A DNA stretch of 64,000 nt. Origin: Acidimicrobiaceae bacterium. GTDB taxonomy: Bacteria > Actinomycetota > Acidimicrobiia > Acidimicrobiales > RAAP-2. The stretch is taken from contig DAIEHI010000053.1 in NCBI GenBank assembly GCA_027355725.1, positions 38,904 to 102,903 of the forward strand, written 5' to 3'. Below are positions 52,422 to 61,490 of this stretch, in pieces. The notes beneath the pieces were generated by a model, which was given only the letters and a program-made list of their open reading frames with translations, searched no databases and was not told the DNA's origin. Numbering within the stretch: the first letter of the stretch is position 1; each line of letters begins with the position of its first letter. The position numbers were made by a program, and so were the translations under genes.

Positions 52422-53279
52422 TTACAGCACACCGTCCCACTTACACCCTCGGAGCGTTAAGAGCTCATTGAGTACCGTCGGCGTGTCGCTGATGATGCCG
52501 TCCACGCCCAAGTCGAGCAATCGGCTCATTTCGTCGACTTCGTTAATGGTCCACACGTGCACGGCCACGCCGGCGCGGTGCGCGGTCTCGACGAACTGCT
52601 CGCTGACCACTGTGAGATCGCCGTAGGTCGCGGGAACCTGAAACGCGCACACCGGCGCCACCACGGGTGTCGAACCTTCGAGCATCGAGAAATAGAAGGC
52701 GGCCGTCTCACCAGTCGCAGCTGAGGTGGCGACCTCGGGGGCCAACGAGCGAAACTTCTCAATCGCCTCATCGAGGAAGGACGCGACGATCACCGAGTCG
52801 GTGCGCTCGAGGCGGCGAAGTTCGTTCGCGAGGAGCGCTTCGTAGCCTTCGACGTCGGGCTCGGACTGTTTGATGTCAAGGTTCAAGAGGATCGACGGGA
52901 ACTGAACGGCCACTTGCTCAAGCGTGGCAATGGCGAAGCGTACATCGTGCGGAGCCTTGCCCCGATCGACGTAGCGATCATCGCCGAGACCGGGATTCAC
53001 CGTTGAGCCCGGCACCCACCAATAGGCATTGTCCATCTCACGAAGTTGCGCCAACGTGAGAGTGTTGATCGCGCCGTGATGGTTGGTGGTGCGATCAACG
53101 GTGGCGTCGTGGCAGACAACGATCTGACGATCCTTGGTTGCGTGCACGTCGAGTTCAATCGCGCTCGCCCCGTGATCAATGGCGTGGGCGATCGCCGCCA
53201 GTGTCGACGAAGGTGCTTCGAATGACCCACCTTGATGAGCGAACGCCACTACTCGGCGTTCGAGCCAGACAGTGCTCAC
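52422..53279 (-). CDS. Glycerophosphodiester phosphodiesterase
   Basis: 285 residues, GDPD TIM barrel. AHQGGSFEAPSSTLAA is the HRG-x5-PENT equivalent with Gln for Arg and Ser-Ser for Glu-Asn; IELDVHATKD and VVCHDATVDRTTN hold the metal-binding Glu/Asp/His; VHVWTINEVDEM and GVDGIISDTP close the barrel. The changed catalytic motif (HQG) may alter activity. No signal peptide, so probably cytosolic. GTGA overlap with the DUF3817 gene. Confidence 0.88.
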   Translation of the reverse strand: MSTVWLERRVVAFAHQGGSFEAPSSTLAAIAHAIDHGASAIELDVHATKDRQIVVCHDATVDRTTNHHGAINTLTLAQLREMDNAYWWVPGSTVNPGLGDDRYVDRGKAPHDVRFAIATLEQVAVQFPSILLNLDIKQSEPDVEGYEALLANELRRLERTDSVIVASFLDEAIEKFRSLAPEVATSAATGETAAFYFSMLEGSTPVVAPVCAFQVPATYGDLTVVSEQFVETAHRAGVAVHVWTINEVDEMSRLLDLGVDGIISDTPTVLNELLTLRGCKWDGVL

Positions 53280-53602
53280 GCGTACGGTGTCGCGCTCGGA
53301 AAGAGCTTCATCCGCATACGGCGCTCCATATAGAACGCGAGACCCGGAACGAAACCCGCGAGCATCATCAGCACCACGTAGCCAATGTGCAAACGGGCCT
53401 TCAGGGCGACCTGAAAGGACATCACCAAATAGATCGGGTAGAGCACGACACCGTGCGCGATGCCGTCGACGGTCACCAGTCCCTCAAGGTCTTTCCAGAG
53501 TTTCAGGTCGATGCCGTGAAGGATCAGGAAGACAAAGAGCGTCAGCAGTGTGGTACCAGTCACAAAGGACATGATCCGGTATCGGGCGAACGCCTTCTCC
53601 AC
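53276..53602 (-). CDS. DUF3817 integral membrane protein
   Basis: 108 residues, three predicted membrane helices. YRIMSFVTGTTLL and VDGIAHGVVLYPIYLVMSF are the DUF3817 signature, with conserved H-G-x-L/V-Y. Function unknown. In actinobacteria DUF3817 proteins occur beside small respiratory-type membrane genes. The stop and start codons of its two neighbours overlap it by 1 and 4 bp. Confidence 0.85.
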   Translation of the reverse strand: MEKAFARYRIMSFVTGTTLLTLFVFLILHGIDLKLWKDLEGLVTVDGIAHGVVLYPIYLVMSFQVALKARLHIGYVVLMMLAGFVPGLAFYMERRMRMKLFPSATPYA

Positions 53603-53976
53603 TAATGACCCCAGAGTCGCTTCTTGGTCACGATCGAGAGCTTCTCTAGGTGGTCGTTGTATTCAGCGAGTGCCGCGTCTTCGGGCTCGGGAGTGGCTTG
53701 GCGCGCGATCTGCGCCTCGGCGCGCATGGCAGCCTCGTACTCGCGTCGCGCGTTCTCTTGTTCCTCGGTGACCTTCTCGACGTTCAACATGGCGTACCAC
53801 CCGAGCACGCCGAGCACACCAAAGACGGGCCATTCAATCGAGTAGAGGAAGCTCAGTGAGTTGCCCTGGACCGCGCGGCCGACCTGCCACCACGCTGCGG
53901 TGGCCGACATCCCCAACCAGGCGACGAGTGCGACGTGCAGGATCAGTGCCCGGCGAGATAAGTACTTCGACTTCAC
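53602..53976 (-). CDS. Small two-helix membrane protein
   Basis: 124 residues. Helices at about 8-30 (ILHVALVAWLGMSATAAWWQ) and 45-63 (WPVFGVLGVLGWYAML), then a charged coiled coil and a basic C-terminus. The W-W-Q-x-G-R turn after helix 1 recalls actinobacterial membrane proteins near DUF3817 genes; I do not assign a function. GTG start with TATGAT 6 nt upstream, back to back with the leaderless ctaG promoter. Confidence 0.75.
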   Translation of the reverse strand: MKSKYLSRRALILHVALVAWLGMSATAAWWQVGRAVQGNSLSFLYSIEWPVFGVLGVLGWYAMLNVEKVTEEQENARREYEAAMRAEAQIARQATPEPEDAALAEYNDHLEKLSIVTKKRLWGH

Positions 53977-53982
53977 GGTGAC

Positions 53983-53988
53983 ATCATA
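53983..53988 (-). promoter_or_regulatory. Leaderless -10 box of the two-helix membrane protein
   Basis: TATGAT, 6 nt, GTG at 53976. Confidence 0.5.
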
Positions 53989-54019
53989 TAGACCCGAAAG
54001 CGAAAAATTAATTCTCCCC

Positions 54020-54025
54020 TAATAT
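54020..54025 (+). promoter_or_regulatory. Leaderless -10 box of ctaG
   Basis: TAATAT, 6 nt, GTG at 54032. It decides the GTG start over the ATG nine bases later. Confidence 0.55.
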
Positions 54026-54031
54026 TGTTTC

Positions 54032-54871
54032 GTGCCCGGTATGTCAATGCAGCAGTTTTCGTGGCATCACCTCAACCAGTGGCATTTTGGGGTAATTCCC
54101 ATCGTCCTACTAGGTATTGCGGGATACCTGTACGCGAAGGGACTGCGCCGCCAACCAGCTTGGCCCCGGTCACGGGCTGTGTGGTTCTACCTCGGATTGT
54201 TGGTCACGTTCCTCGCTACTGAATCGGTGCTCGGGGTCTATGACATGGAGTACTTCAGTGACCACATGATCCAACATCTCTTATTGATCATGGTGGCGGC
54301 TCCCCTCTTCGCGCTCAGCGCGCCACTCGATCTCGCTTACGACGCGGGCAACGTCCAGCTTCGTCGCATCCTCGACTCTCGCGCGCTGACACTCATCACC
54401 CAACCGCTCTTCGCGTTCGCGCTGTACTTCGTCTTCATCCCCCTCACCCACCTCACCGGGCTGTTCAACCTCATGATGGAGCACGAGTGGGTCCACCACA
54501 GTGAGCAGATCGGCTTTTTGGTGGTTGGCTACTTGTTCTTTCGCGTCGCGTTCGGCCGCGAGCGCGGCACCACGATCCATCGTGGTCTGCGCCTGGTCTT
54601 CGTGATGGCTGCGGTGCCGGTCGACACCTTCACCGGCCTCGCTCTCGTGATGTCCTCGCACAACCCGTTCCCGAGTTACGCCGCCATGGCCCCCGCGGGT
54701 TCGACGCCACGTTCAATTCTCGCCAATGTCCACCTCGGCGGGGCGATCATGTGGATCGGTGGCGACGCATTGATGCTGCTCGCCTGCATTCCCATTGCCG
54801 TGGCGTGGGTGCGGTGGGAGACGATTCGAACGAGAGAGCTCGACCGCGAGCTCGACGCGCAGGGCCTCTAG
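54032..54871 (+). CDS. ctaG: Cytochrome c oxidase assembly protein, CtaG_2/caa3 type
   Basis: 279 residues with about seven membrane helices. Copper-ligand candidates: MQQFSWHHLNQWHFG, DHMIQHLLLIMVAAPLFAL (H-x3-H) and MEHEWVHHSEQ, all on the extracytoplasmic side or helix ends, as in the CtaG_2 family that delivers copper to the oxidase Cu-B site. GTG start fixed by the leaderless TAATAT box. Other oxidase genes are not in the window. Confidence 0.9.
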   Translation: MPGMSMQQFSWHHLNQWHFGVIPIVLLGIAGYLYAKGLRRQPAWPRSRAVWFYLGLLVTFLATESVLGVYDMEYFSDHMIQHLLLIMVAAPLFALSAPLDLAYDAGNVQLRRILDSRALTLITQPLFAFALYFVFIPLTHLTGLFNLMMEHEWVHHSEQIGFLVVGYLFFRVAFGRERGTTIHRGLRLVFVMAAVPVDTFTGLALVMSSHNPFPSYAAMAPAGSTPRSILANVHLGGAIMWIGGDALMLLACIPIAVAWVRWETIRTRELDRELDAQGL

Positions 54872-54899
54872 GGCACATCTTCGCGGTCTCGGTGACGAG

Positions 54900-55937
54900 C
54901 TAGAGAAGACCGGCTTCGATGGCCATCTCTTCGAGATCGCTCTCGGGTCGCGCACCCAAGTGAGTGATGATCTCGCCCGCGCACAAAGAACCCAACTGGG
55001 CCGATTCGACCGGATCGGCGCCGAGCGCGAGTCCGTAGAGAAAGCCCGAGGCGAACATGTCGCCCGCGCCGTTCTGGTCCATCACGTGTTCGACCTCGTG
55101 CGCGGGCACCGACACCACGCCAGAGAACGTCGCCACGTCGGCCCCCTTCGGCCCTCTGGTCACGACAGCGAGGATTCCGAGCTCTTCAATCGCGTCAAAG
55201 GCCCGGTCGAGTGATTCGACCTGGAAGAGCGATTTGATCTCGGTCTCATTGGATAACAGCACGTCAACGTCACCCGTGATGAGATCGAGGAAGTCCCGAC
55301 GATGCCGGTCGACACAGAACATGTCCGACAACGACAACGCCACCATTGAATCGTGCTCGTGGGCGAAGTTGACGACCTTTCGAATGGCCTCCTTCGCGGG
55401 GGGCAGGTCGAAGAGGTAGCCCTCGACGTAGGTGATCTCGGAGCGTGAGATCAGGTTCTCCTTGATGTCAGAGACCTGAAGTTGGTTGGACGCCCCGAGG
55501 TAGGTGGCCATGGTGCGTTGCGCGTCTTCACTGATGAACACGTGGCAACGACCGGTGGCACCCTCGCCGTCGTTAGCGATGGCGAGATCCAATTCGACAC
55601 CCAAGGAGCGAAGGTCGTGCGTGAAGCGTTCGCCGAACTCGTCCGCGGCCACTTTTCCGATGTAGCCGCAGGTGCCGCCGAGTGACGCCACGCCCGCGAT
55701 GGAATTAGCCACGGATCCACCGGACATCTGGATCGTGGGACCCATGGCGTTGTAGAAGATGTCGAGCTGGTGCTCTTCAATGAGTGCCATGGCGGCCTTG
55801 GTGAGTCCGAGGTCTTTGAACACCTCGTCGTAGTCCTGAGCGATGATGTCGAGCATGGCGTTACCAATTCCGGTCACGGCGAGACGATTAGGACCGGGCT
55901 TGACTCGCAGTGAAACGGGCGTTGGCGAATTTGTCAC
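54900..55937 (-). CDS. PfkB-family kinase, adenosine kinase-like
   Basis: 345 residues. Ribokinase fold: GIGNAMLDIIA and GGSVANSIAGVASLGG (substrate loop), VTRGPKGADV (ATP) and the VDQNGAGD-like MDQNGAGDMFASGFLYG with the catalytic Asp. The N-terminal 60 residues and NAMLD-type start place it with the adenosine kinase/sugar-kinase group annotated in actinobacteria; inosine or other nucleosides are alternatives. GTG start, TACGCT 6 nt upstream. Divergent from the aminopeptidase. Confidence 0.85.
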   Translation of the reverse strand: MTNSPTPVSLRVKPGPNRLAVTGIGNAMLDIIAQDYDEVFKDLGLTKAAMALIEEHQLDIFYNAMGPTIQMSGGSVANSIAGVASLGGTCGYIGKVAADEFGERFTHDLRSLGVELDLAIANDGEGATGRCHVFISEDAQRTMATYLGASNQLQVSDIKENLISRSEITYVEGYLFDLPPAKEAIRKVVNFAHEHDSMVALSLSDMFCVDRHRRDFLDLITGDVDVLLSNETEIKSLFQVESLDRAFDAIEELGILAVVTRGPKGADVATFSGVVSVPAHEVEHVMDQNGAGDMFASGFLYGLALGADPVESAQLGSLCAGEIITHLGARPESDLEEMAIEAGLL

Positions 55938-55943
55938 TTAGCG

Positions 55944-55949
55944 AGCGTA
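55944..55949 (-). promoter_or_regulatory. Leaderless -10 box of the adenosine-kinase-like gene
   Basis: TACGCT, 6 nt, GTG at 55937. Confidence 0.5.
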
Positions 55950-55976
55950 GAACTTTTGGCCCTAAGGTGGCGACTT

Positions 55977-58478
55977 ATGAGTTCCACAAATAACCCTTAC
56001 CGCCTGAACCGAGACGTCGTACCCTTCGCGTACCGAATCTTTCTGACCCCTGACCTCGATGCGGCCAGTTTCGCCGGTCGGGTGGAAATCGACGTGAACG
56101 TCAACGAAGCGGTCTCACAGTTCACCCTGAACGCCATTGAATTGGCCCTCGGTGCCGCCACACTCTCCACCGCTGGTACTTCGTACCGCTCGAGCGAGCC
56201 GACCTTCGACGAGACCTACGAGACCGCCACCTTCGCTTTCGACGAGAAACTGCCCGTGGGCGTTGCGACCATAGAGCTGGCCTTCACTGGTGTCTTGAAT
56301 GACCAGTTGCACGGCTTCTACCGTTCGACCTTCACCGACGCGAGTGGCACCAGCCACGTCATCGCCACCACCCAATTCGAGCACTCCGACGCGCGCCGCG
56401 CGTTCCCGTGCTGGGACGAACCCTCATTCAAGGCGACCTACCAGGTCAACCTCACCGTGCCGAGCCACCTTGCTGCGTACTCGAACTCACCCGAGATCTC
56501 GAACACCGAACTCGGCAACGGCCAACGCACGGTGAGCTACGCACCCACCATGAAGATGTCGACGTACCTCGTTGCCTTCATCGTTGGACCATTTGAAGAG
56601 ACCGCGGCGGTGGACGTCGACGGGACCCCACTGCGGGTGGTCTACCCCATTGGCAAGGGGCATCTCGCAGCGCTCGCCCTTGAATCTGGGGCTTTCGCCC
56701 TTCGATTCTTCGCCGAGTACTTCGACATCGCCTACCCCGGCGACAAGCTCGACATGGTCGCGATCCCCGACTTCGCCTTTGGGGCAATGGAGAACTTGGG
56801 CTGTGTCACCTACCGAGAGACCGCGCTGCTGGTGGACCCCGCCTCGGCGTCACTAGCTGAGATGCAGCGGGTTGTCGAGGTGGTCGCCCATGAGATTGCC
56901 CACATGTGGTTCGGCGACCTCGTCACCATGGAATGGTGGGAGGGGATCTGGCTCAACGAGGCCTTTGCGACCTTCATGCAGATCCTGTGCACCAACGCCA
57001 TGCGTCCCCAGTGGAAGATGTGGGTCGGTTTTGGCGTCGACCGCGACGCTGCGCTCCAGATCGACGGCTTGCACTCGACGCGTCCCATTGAGTACGAGGT
57101 GATCTCGCCCGATGACACCCGAGGGATGTTCGACCTCTTGACCTACGAAAAGGGTGGCTCGGTCCTGCGCATGCTCGAGCAGTACCTCGGCGAAACGACG
57201 TTTCGTGATGGCATTCGCCACTACCTGAAGAAGCACAGCTACGCCAACACCGTGACAACCGACCTGTGGGACGCGCTCGAAGAGACCTCGGGTCAGCCCG
57301 TGCGCGCGATGATGAACACCTGGATCCTCCAGGGTGGACACCCACTCGTGACCCTCGAGGGCGGCGCACTTCGTCAACAGCCCTTCATGTACGGTCCGTC
57401 TCGAGGTACGAGTGCCATCGGGACCTCCTGGCTCGTGCCCGTGCTCACCCGCTCCCTGCGCGGAGGGCCGACGAGCCGACACCTCTTGGGTGATGAGCCC
57501 ATTACGGTGAGTGACGAGTCGCCGGTGGTCTTGAACGCGGGCGGCTCTGGGGTGTTTCGCTCGCGCTACGGAACCGAAGAACTGCGCGCCATTGCCCAGC
57601 ACATCGCTCAACTCGAAGAACTCGAGCGAGCCACACTCGTGGCCGACAGTTGGGCGTCGCTGTTCGCTGGCCACATCACCTGGGACGCCTTTCTCGCCAT
57701 TGCGAACGGCCTCGGCGACCAGGATGAGCCCACACCGTGGGGCACCGTGGCGACGGCCTTCGACTTCGCTCACCGCGCGCTCACCCTCGAGCAGCGGCCC
57801 GCGCTCGTCCAACAGGTCCGTGACCTCTTCACGAGCCAGTTCGAGCGACTGGGCTGGGACCCACGAGCGGGCGAGAGTGAACTCACCCCGCAACTGCGAG
57901 CAATCGTCATCGGCGCGCTCGGGGTGATTGGTGAGAATCAGGCGATCCGCGAGGAAGCGGTTCGCCGCTTCGAGGCGAACACCATGGACGGCGACCTCGC
58001 ACGCACGATCCTTCGCATCGTGGCGAGCGTGAAGCGACCCGGCGACTTTGACGTGTTCCTCGAGCGCTACCACGCCGCCGCGACCCCCCAAGAGGAGCAG
58101 CGCTATCAATGGGGACTCGCGGACTTCGCTGACGAGGCCCTGGCGCTGCGCGCCGCCGAGATGTGCTTCTCCCAGTTTCGAAACCAGGACTCGGCGATCG
58201 TGCTCGGATTACTCTCACGCAACGTTGAGACGGGCCCCCTGGTCTGGAAGTTCCTCACGCGACGCTGGGACGAAGCAATGGAGAAGTTCCCACTCAACTC
58301 GCACTCGCGCCTGGCAATGGGTATCCCAACCTTCATCCGCGACGAGGCGTTCGCCAATGAGGTCGAGGCTTTTCACACCGCCCACCCCATTGGCGGCGAG
58401 CAGCGCACCGTCCAACAACAAATCGAGCGCATGCGCGTGGGCCTCAGTTTCGCGAGTGCCCTGCGCGGACAGTTCTAG
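55977..58478 (+). CDS. pepN: M1 family aminopeptidase (PepN-like)
   Basis: 833 residues from ATG 55977. Zinc metallopeptidase: exopeptidase motif GAMENLG, zinc site HEIAHMWFGDLVTMEWWEGIWLNEAF (HExxH-x18-E). N-terminal beta domain about 1-190, catalytic domain about 190-440, C-terminal ERAP1-like helical domain about 520-820. No signal peptide, so cytosolic peptide turnover is expected. TAAGGT 8 nt before the ATG may be its -10. Ten bp before the GDT1-type gene. Confidence 0.95.
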   Translation: MSSTNNPYRLNRDVVPFAYRIFLTPDLDAASFAGRVEIDVNVNEAVSQFTLNAIELALGAATLSTAGTSYRSSEPTFDETYETATFAFDEKLPVGVATIELAFTGVLNDQLHGFYRSTFTDASGTSHVIATTQFEHSDARRAFPCWDEPSFKATYQVNLTVPSHLAAYSNSPEISNTELGNGQRTVSYAPTMKMSTYLVAFIVGPFEETAAVDVDGTPLRVVYPIGKGHLAALALESGAFALRFFAEYFDIAYPGDKLDMVAIPDFAFGAMENLGCVTYRETALLVDPASASLAEMQRVVEVVAHEIAHMWFGDLVTMEWWEGIWLNEAFATFMQILCTNAMRPQWKMWVGFGVDRDAALQIDGLHSTRPIEYEVISPDDTRGMFDLLTYEKGGSVLRMLEQYLGETTFRDGIRHYLKKHSYANTVTTDLWDALEETSGQPVRAMMNTWILQGGHPLVTLEGGALRQQPFMYGPSRGTSAIGTSWLVPVLTRSLRGGPTSRHLLGDEPITVSDESPVVLNAGGSGVFRSRYGTEELRAIAQHIAQLEELERATLVADSWASLFAGHITWDAFLAIANGLGDQDEPTPWGTVATAFDFAHRALTLEQRPALVQQVRDLFTSQFERLGWDPRAGESELTPQLRAIVIGALGVIGENQAIREEAVRRFEANTMDGDLARTILRIVASVKRPGDFDVFLERYHAAATPQEEQRYQWGLADFADEALALRAAEMCFSQFRNQDSAIVLGLLSRNVETGPLVWKFLTRRWDEAMEKFPLNSHSRLAMGIPTFIRDEAFANEVEAFHTAHPIGGEQRTVQQQIERMRVGLSFASALRGQF

Positions 58479-58487
58479 GCGAGGGTC

Positions 58488-59081
58488 ATGAGCGTAGGGG
58501 CGTTCCTGGGCATCTTCGCCCTGATGTTCTTGTTGGAACTTCCCGACAAGACCATGATCGCCACCATTGTCATGAGCACCCGCGCTCGACCTTCGTCGAT
58601 CGTGGTCGGCGCGTCGGCCGGTTTCGTTGTCCAGATGGCCCTCGCAGTGGCGGCGGGGAGTCTGCTCACGTTGCTGCCATCGCACATCAAAGAGCTCATC
58701 GTCGCCCTGTTGTTCCTCGGCGGCGCCGGGTACCTGCTGTTCGTCTCAGAAAAGGACGTCGAAGCAGAAGGTACCCGCGAGGGCCAAAGTGAACGCCCGT
58801 CCTCGAGGGGTCGCGAGATGCTCACCGCCTTCACGGTGATCTTCGTTGGAGAATTCGGTGACCTCACCCAGATCCAGGCCGCCAACTTCAGCGCCAAGAC
58901 CCACCAGCCCTTCGAGGTGTTCATCGCCTCCTCACTCGCCCTTATCGCCATCAGCTTCGTCGGCGCATACGGCGGCAAGCTCTTGCAGCGCTTCGTGCCG
59001 CTCTCAAAGATCCGCATCATCGGCGGTCTCATCTTCGCGGGGCTCGGTGTCTACACGCTCGTGAGAGTCTTCGTCGGATGA
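58488..59081 (+). CDS. TMEM165/GDT1 (UPF0016) family cation transporter
   Basis: 197 residues with six helices in two repeats. The family motif E-x-G-D-K/R-T appears as LELPDKTM in repeat 1 and GEFGDLTQ in repeat 2, so both are diverged (G to P, K to L). A charged 30-residue loop separates the repeats. Members export Mn2+ or Ca2+. Overlaps the following methyltransferase by 4 bp (ATGA). Confidence 0.88.
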   Translation: MSVGAFLGIFALMFLLELPDKTMIATIVMSTRARPSSIVVGASAGFVVQMALAVAAGSLLTLLPSHIKELIVALLFLGGAGYLLFVSEKDVEAEGTREGQSERPSSRGREMLTAFTVIFVGEFGDLTQIQAANFSAKTHQPFEVFIASSLALIAISFVGAYGGKLLQRFVPLSKIRIIGGLIFAGLGVYTLVRVFVG

Positions 59082-59710
59082 GCCGGCGCAAGCATCTGCT
59101 CGATTTCGCGGACACCGTCAAGGGTTTCATGCCGCGAGACGAGGGCCTCGCCTTGCATCATTACGCCCTGCACCACGAAGAAGGCAGGGAAGGAACGTGG
59201 CTCGAGATCGGTGCCTGGTGTGGAAAATCCGCCGTCTACCTAGGCGCCGCGGCCGAGTCGATGAACGCGGTGCTCTACTCGCTCGATCATCATCACGGCA
59301 GCGAGGAGAACCAGGAGGGCTGGGAACACTTCGATGAAACCCTGGTCGACCCCGTCGACGGGCGCCTCAACACCCTGCCCTCGTGGCAGCGCACGATCAG
59401 TGACGCCGAACTCGAAGCAACGGTGATCGGGCTCGTCGGACCCTCAACGGTGATCGCCGAACATTTCTCTGAGCCGCTCGACATCTTGTTCATCGACGGC
59501 GGTCACGGCGAAGAGGTGGCGTGGGCCGATTTTCACGCGTGGTCCCCCAAGGTCGTACTCGGCGGGTTGCTCATGATCCACGACGTCTTCGAGAACCCCG
59601 CCGAGGGCGGTCGTCCACCCTACGAGATCTATCTCGAGGCCCTGTCCAGCAATGAGTTCGTCGAGATCGGCACTGTGGGATCGCTGCGCGTGCTTTCGCG
59701 CGTCGCCTAG
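59078..59710 (+). CDS. Class I SAM-dependent methyltransferase (Methyltransf_24-like)
   Basis: 210 residues. TWLEIGAWCGKSAVYLG is the SAM-binding motif I (E-x-G-x-x-x-G-x-S), SLDHHHGSEEN motif II, LDILFIDGGHGEE motif III/IV and GGLLMIHDVF the post-motif. These are features of the cephalosporin-hydroxylase/O-methyltransferase-like group. Its 3' end overlaps convergently by 4 bp with the alpha-alpha-toroid gene. Substrate unknown; perhaps the same glycan or lipid as the opposite operon. Confidence 0.8.
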   Translation: MSRRKHLLDFADTVKGFMPRDEGLALHHYALHHEEGREGTWLEIGAWCGKSAVYLGAAAESMNAVLYSLDHHHGSEENQEGWEHFDETLVDPVDGRLNTLPSWQRTISDAELEATVIGLVGPSTVIAEHFSEPLDILFIDGGHGEEVAWADFHAWSPKVVLGGLLMIHDVFENPAEGGRPPYEIYLEALSSNEFVEIGTVGSLRVLSRVA

Positions 59711-60777
59711 CGGATCGGACAGCCTGGTTCGGCCAAGTCGAGTGGCGCCGGTAGTTCGCCGTGTCGAAAGAGACCCGAAGCCGGTGACGATGACGTGAGG
59801 GCGTCGGCCGCGAGCAGGACCGCAGCGCTCGTGTAGGAGGTCGTCTCTTGGTCGGGGAAGGTCACACGGTCAGGGTAGGCAATACCCGTCCAGTACGCCC
59901 CGTCGTCGCGACGATGGCGGTTCGTGAGACTGAAGAGTTCGAGTGCGCGAGTGGTCAGCCCGAGTGCGTCAAGCGCGAGCACGCACTCGGCGGTCTCAGC
60001 GGCCGTCACCCAGTCGTTGGTCGACACACAGCGAACGCCGTAGTCGGCCATCACGTGACGCTCCCAGCCATCGACGATGCGCGCCTCTCCCCCCTCGCCA
60101 CCGAGTGCGCCAGAAAAGATCGGGTAGTACCAGTCCATGGCGAACTCGTTCTTCGGCGCGAACGCTCCGGGGTGACGGGCAACGGCGTGACCCAGGCGGC
60201 CCGCCGCCCACTCCCAGGAGAGGCGGCGGCGGTCGAGACGCTCACCGAGGGCTATCGCACAGCGAAGCGAGTGAAAGATCGACGAGGACCCCGTCAAGAG
60301 TGCGTACGGCTCGGGGCGGCCCGCGGCATCGAGCGACCAGCGGATCGTGCCGTCCTCACCCTGCCAACGAAGCACGAACTCCATGGCCCGCTCGACGCAC
60401 GGCCACATCTCACGCGCGAAATCGATGTCGTCGGTCGCGAGCAGATAATGATAGACACCGGTCGCGACGTACGCACAGACGTTGGTATCGAGTCGAGCGC
60501 TCTTCACACTGGGTCCGAGGTAGTAATTGAACCAGCTCCCGTCGCTCAATTGGGTGCGCGCTAGCCAGGAATAGGCCCCGCGAGCCTCATGCTGGTAGCC
60601 GGTGATCGTGAGCGCCATGGCGACCTCGACGTGATTCCACGGGTCGCAGTGTCCACCTTTGAACCACGGGATCTGACCACTGGGCAATTGGAGCGATGCG
60701 AGATGCGCCGCCGTCACCGCGATCTCCTCGGCGCTCAAGACGTCGGGGACACCAGAAAGAAAACGGGTCGTGTTCAC
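59707..60777 (-). CDS. Alpha/alpha-toroid protein (prenyltransferase/squalene-cyclase-like repeats)
   Basis: 356 residues from GTG 60777 (GTGA overlap); the ORF-track start is 58 residues too long. Repeated helical hairpins with LQLPSGQIPWF, TQLSDGSWFNYY, GEDGTIRW and RRDDGAYWTG show the Gly-Ser-Trp-type QW-like repeats of terpene-cyclase or glycoside-hydrolase toroids. No DxDD protonation motif is seen, so cyclase activity is unlikely; a glycan-processing (GH-like) role is possible. Last gene in the GT4-methyltransferase operon. Confidence 0.65.
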   Translation of the reverse strand: MNTTRFLSGVPDVLSAEEIAVTAAHLASLQLPSGQIPWFKGGHCDPWNHVEVAMALTITGYQHEARGAYSWLARTQLSDGSWFNYYLGPSVKSARLDTNVCAYVATGVYHYLLATDDIDFAREMWPCVERAMEFVLRWQGEDGTIRWSLDAAGRPEPYALLTGSSSIFHSLRCAIALGERLDRRRLSWEWAAGRLGHAVARHPGAFAPKNEFAMDWYYPIFSGALGGEGGEARIVDGWERHVMADYGVRCVSTNDWVTAAETAECVLALDALGLTTRALELFSLTNRHRRDDGAYWTGIAYPDRVTFPDQETTSYTSAAVLLAADALTSSSPASGLFRHGELPAPLDLAEPGCPIR

Positions 60778-61490
60778 GAGGGTTTCACGAGGTAGACGAC
60801 GATCGACTTGCCGATCAGCGGTGAAAGCACCCGTTCCATGAACTGGGTGATGCGTGGGCGCTTCACGATGTCCCACACCAGCAAGCGGTGGTAGCCCTTC
60901 ACGAGCGGGTGATCCTCGTTGGTCGTGCCGACGAGACACTTGAGCCACCAATAGGGACTGTGCAGGCCGTGCGCGTAGTGGTGACCTGTGGTGCGCATAC
61001 CCGTTGAGCGCAGGCGGCCCTCGAGCACGGAGCGACGGTAGATCCGAATATGACCACCGGGCACGTTGTGGTATTCATCAGAGAGCGCCCAGTTGAGCAG
61101 TTCAGGTCCGAAGCGTGGCACCGTGATCGCCATGGTGCCCCCAGCACGCAGCACCCGAGTGAGTTCGCGCATCGCACCCTCGTCGTCGGGGATGTGCTCG
61201 AGGACCTCTGAGCAGATCACGCGGTCAAAACTGCCGTCTGGGAACGGCAGGTGCAGTGCATCGCCCTGGACTGCAGCAGTGTGCAAGGAGCCGCTCTTCA
61301 GTTCTCCCGCCTCGAGCATGGCCGCGAACGTCGCCGCCACGCCCTCGACCTCGTCGCGGCCCGCGTCGAGTGCGACCACGTTGGCCCCGCGCCGGGCGGC
61401 CTCGAAGGCGTGTCGACCAAAGCCGCATCCAAGGTCGAGGACCTTATCGCCGCGCTCGAGGCGCAAGCGGTCGTAGTTCGCGGTCAACAT
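60774..61490 (-). CDS. Class I SAM-dependent methyltransferase
   Basis: 238 residues from ATG 61490, which overlaps the upstream stop as TGATG; the ORF-track start adds 94 Arg-rich shadow residues. Motif I VLDLGCGFGRHAFEAARRG, motif II VVALDAG, VICSEVLEHIPDDEGAM and LRAGGTMAITVPRF. The C-terminal helix KRPRITQFMERVLSPLIGKSIVVYLV may touch the membrane. Mycobacterial Rv3030, beside the Rv3032 glycosyltransferase, is a similar methyltransferase partner; equivalence is inference. Confidence 0.85.
   Translation of the reverse strand: MLTANYDRLRLERGDKVLDLGCGFGRHAFEAARRGANVVALDAGRDEVEGVAATFAAMLEAGELKSGSLHTAAVQGDALHLPFPDGSFDRVICSEVLEHIPDDEGAMRELTRVLRAGGTMAITVPRFGPELLNWALSDEYHNVPGGHIRIYRRSVLEGRLRSTGMRTTGHHYAHGLHSPYWWLKCLVGTTNEDHPLVKGYHRLLVWDIVKRPRITQFMERVLSPLIGKSIVVYLVKPS

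Noticed and set aside
56853-58109. 418-codon minus-strand frame opposite the aminopeptidase
   Set aside because: Shadow of pepN; composition typical of antisense frames.
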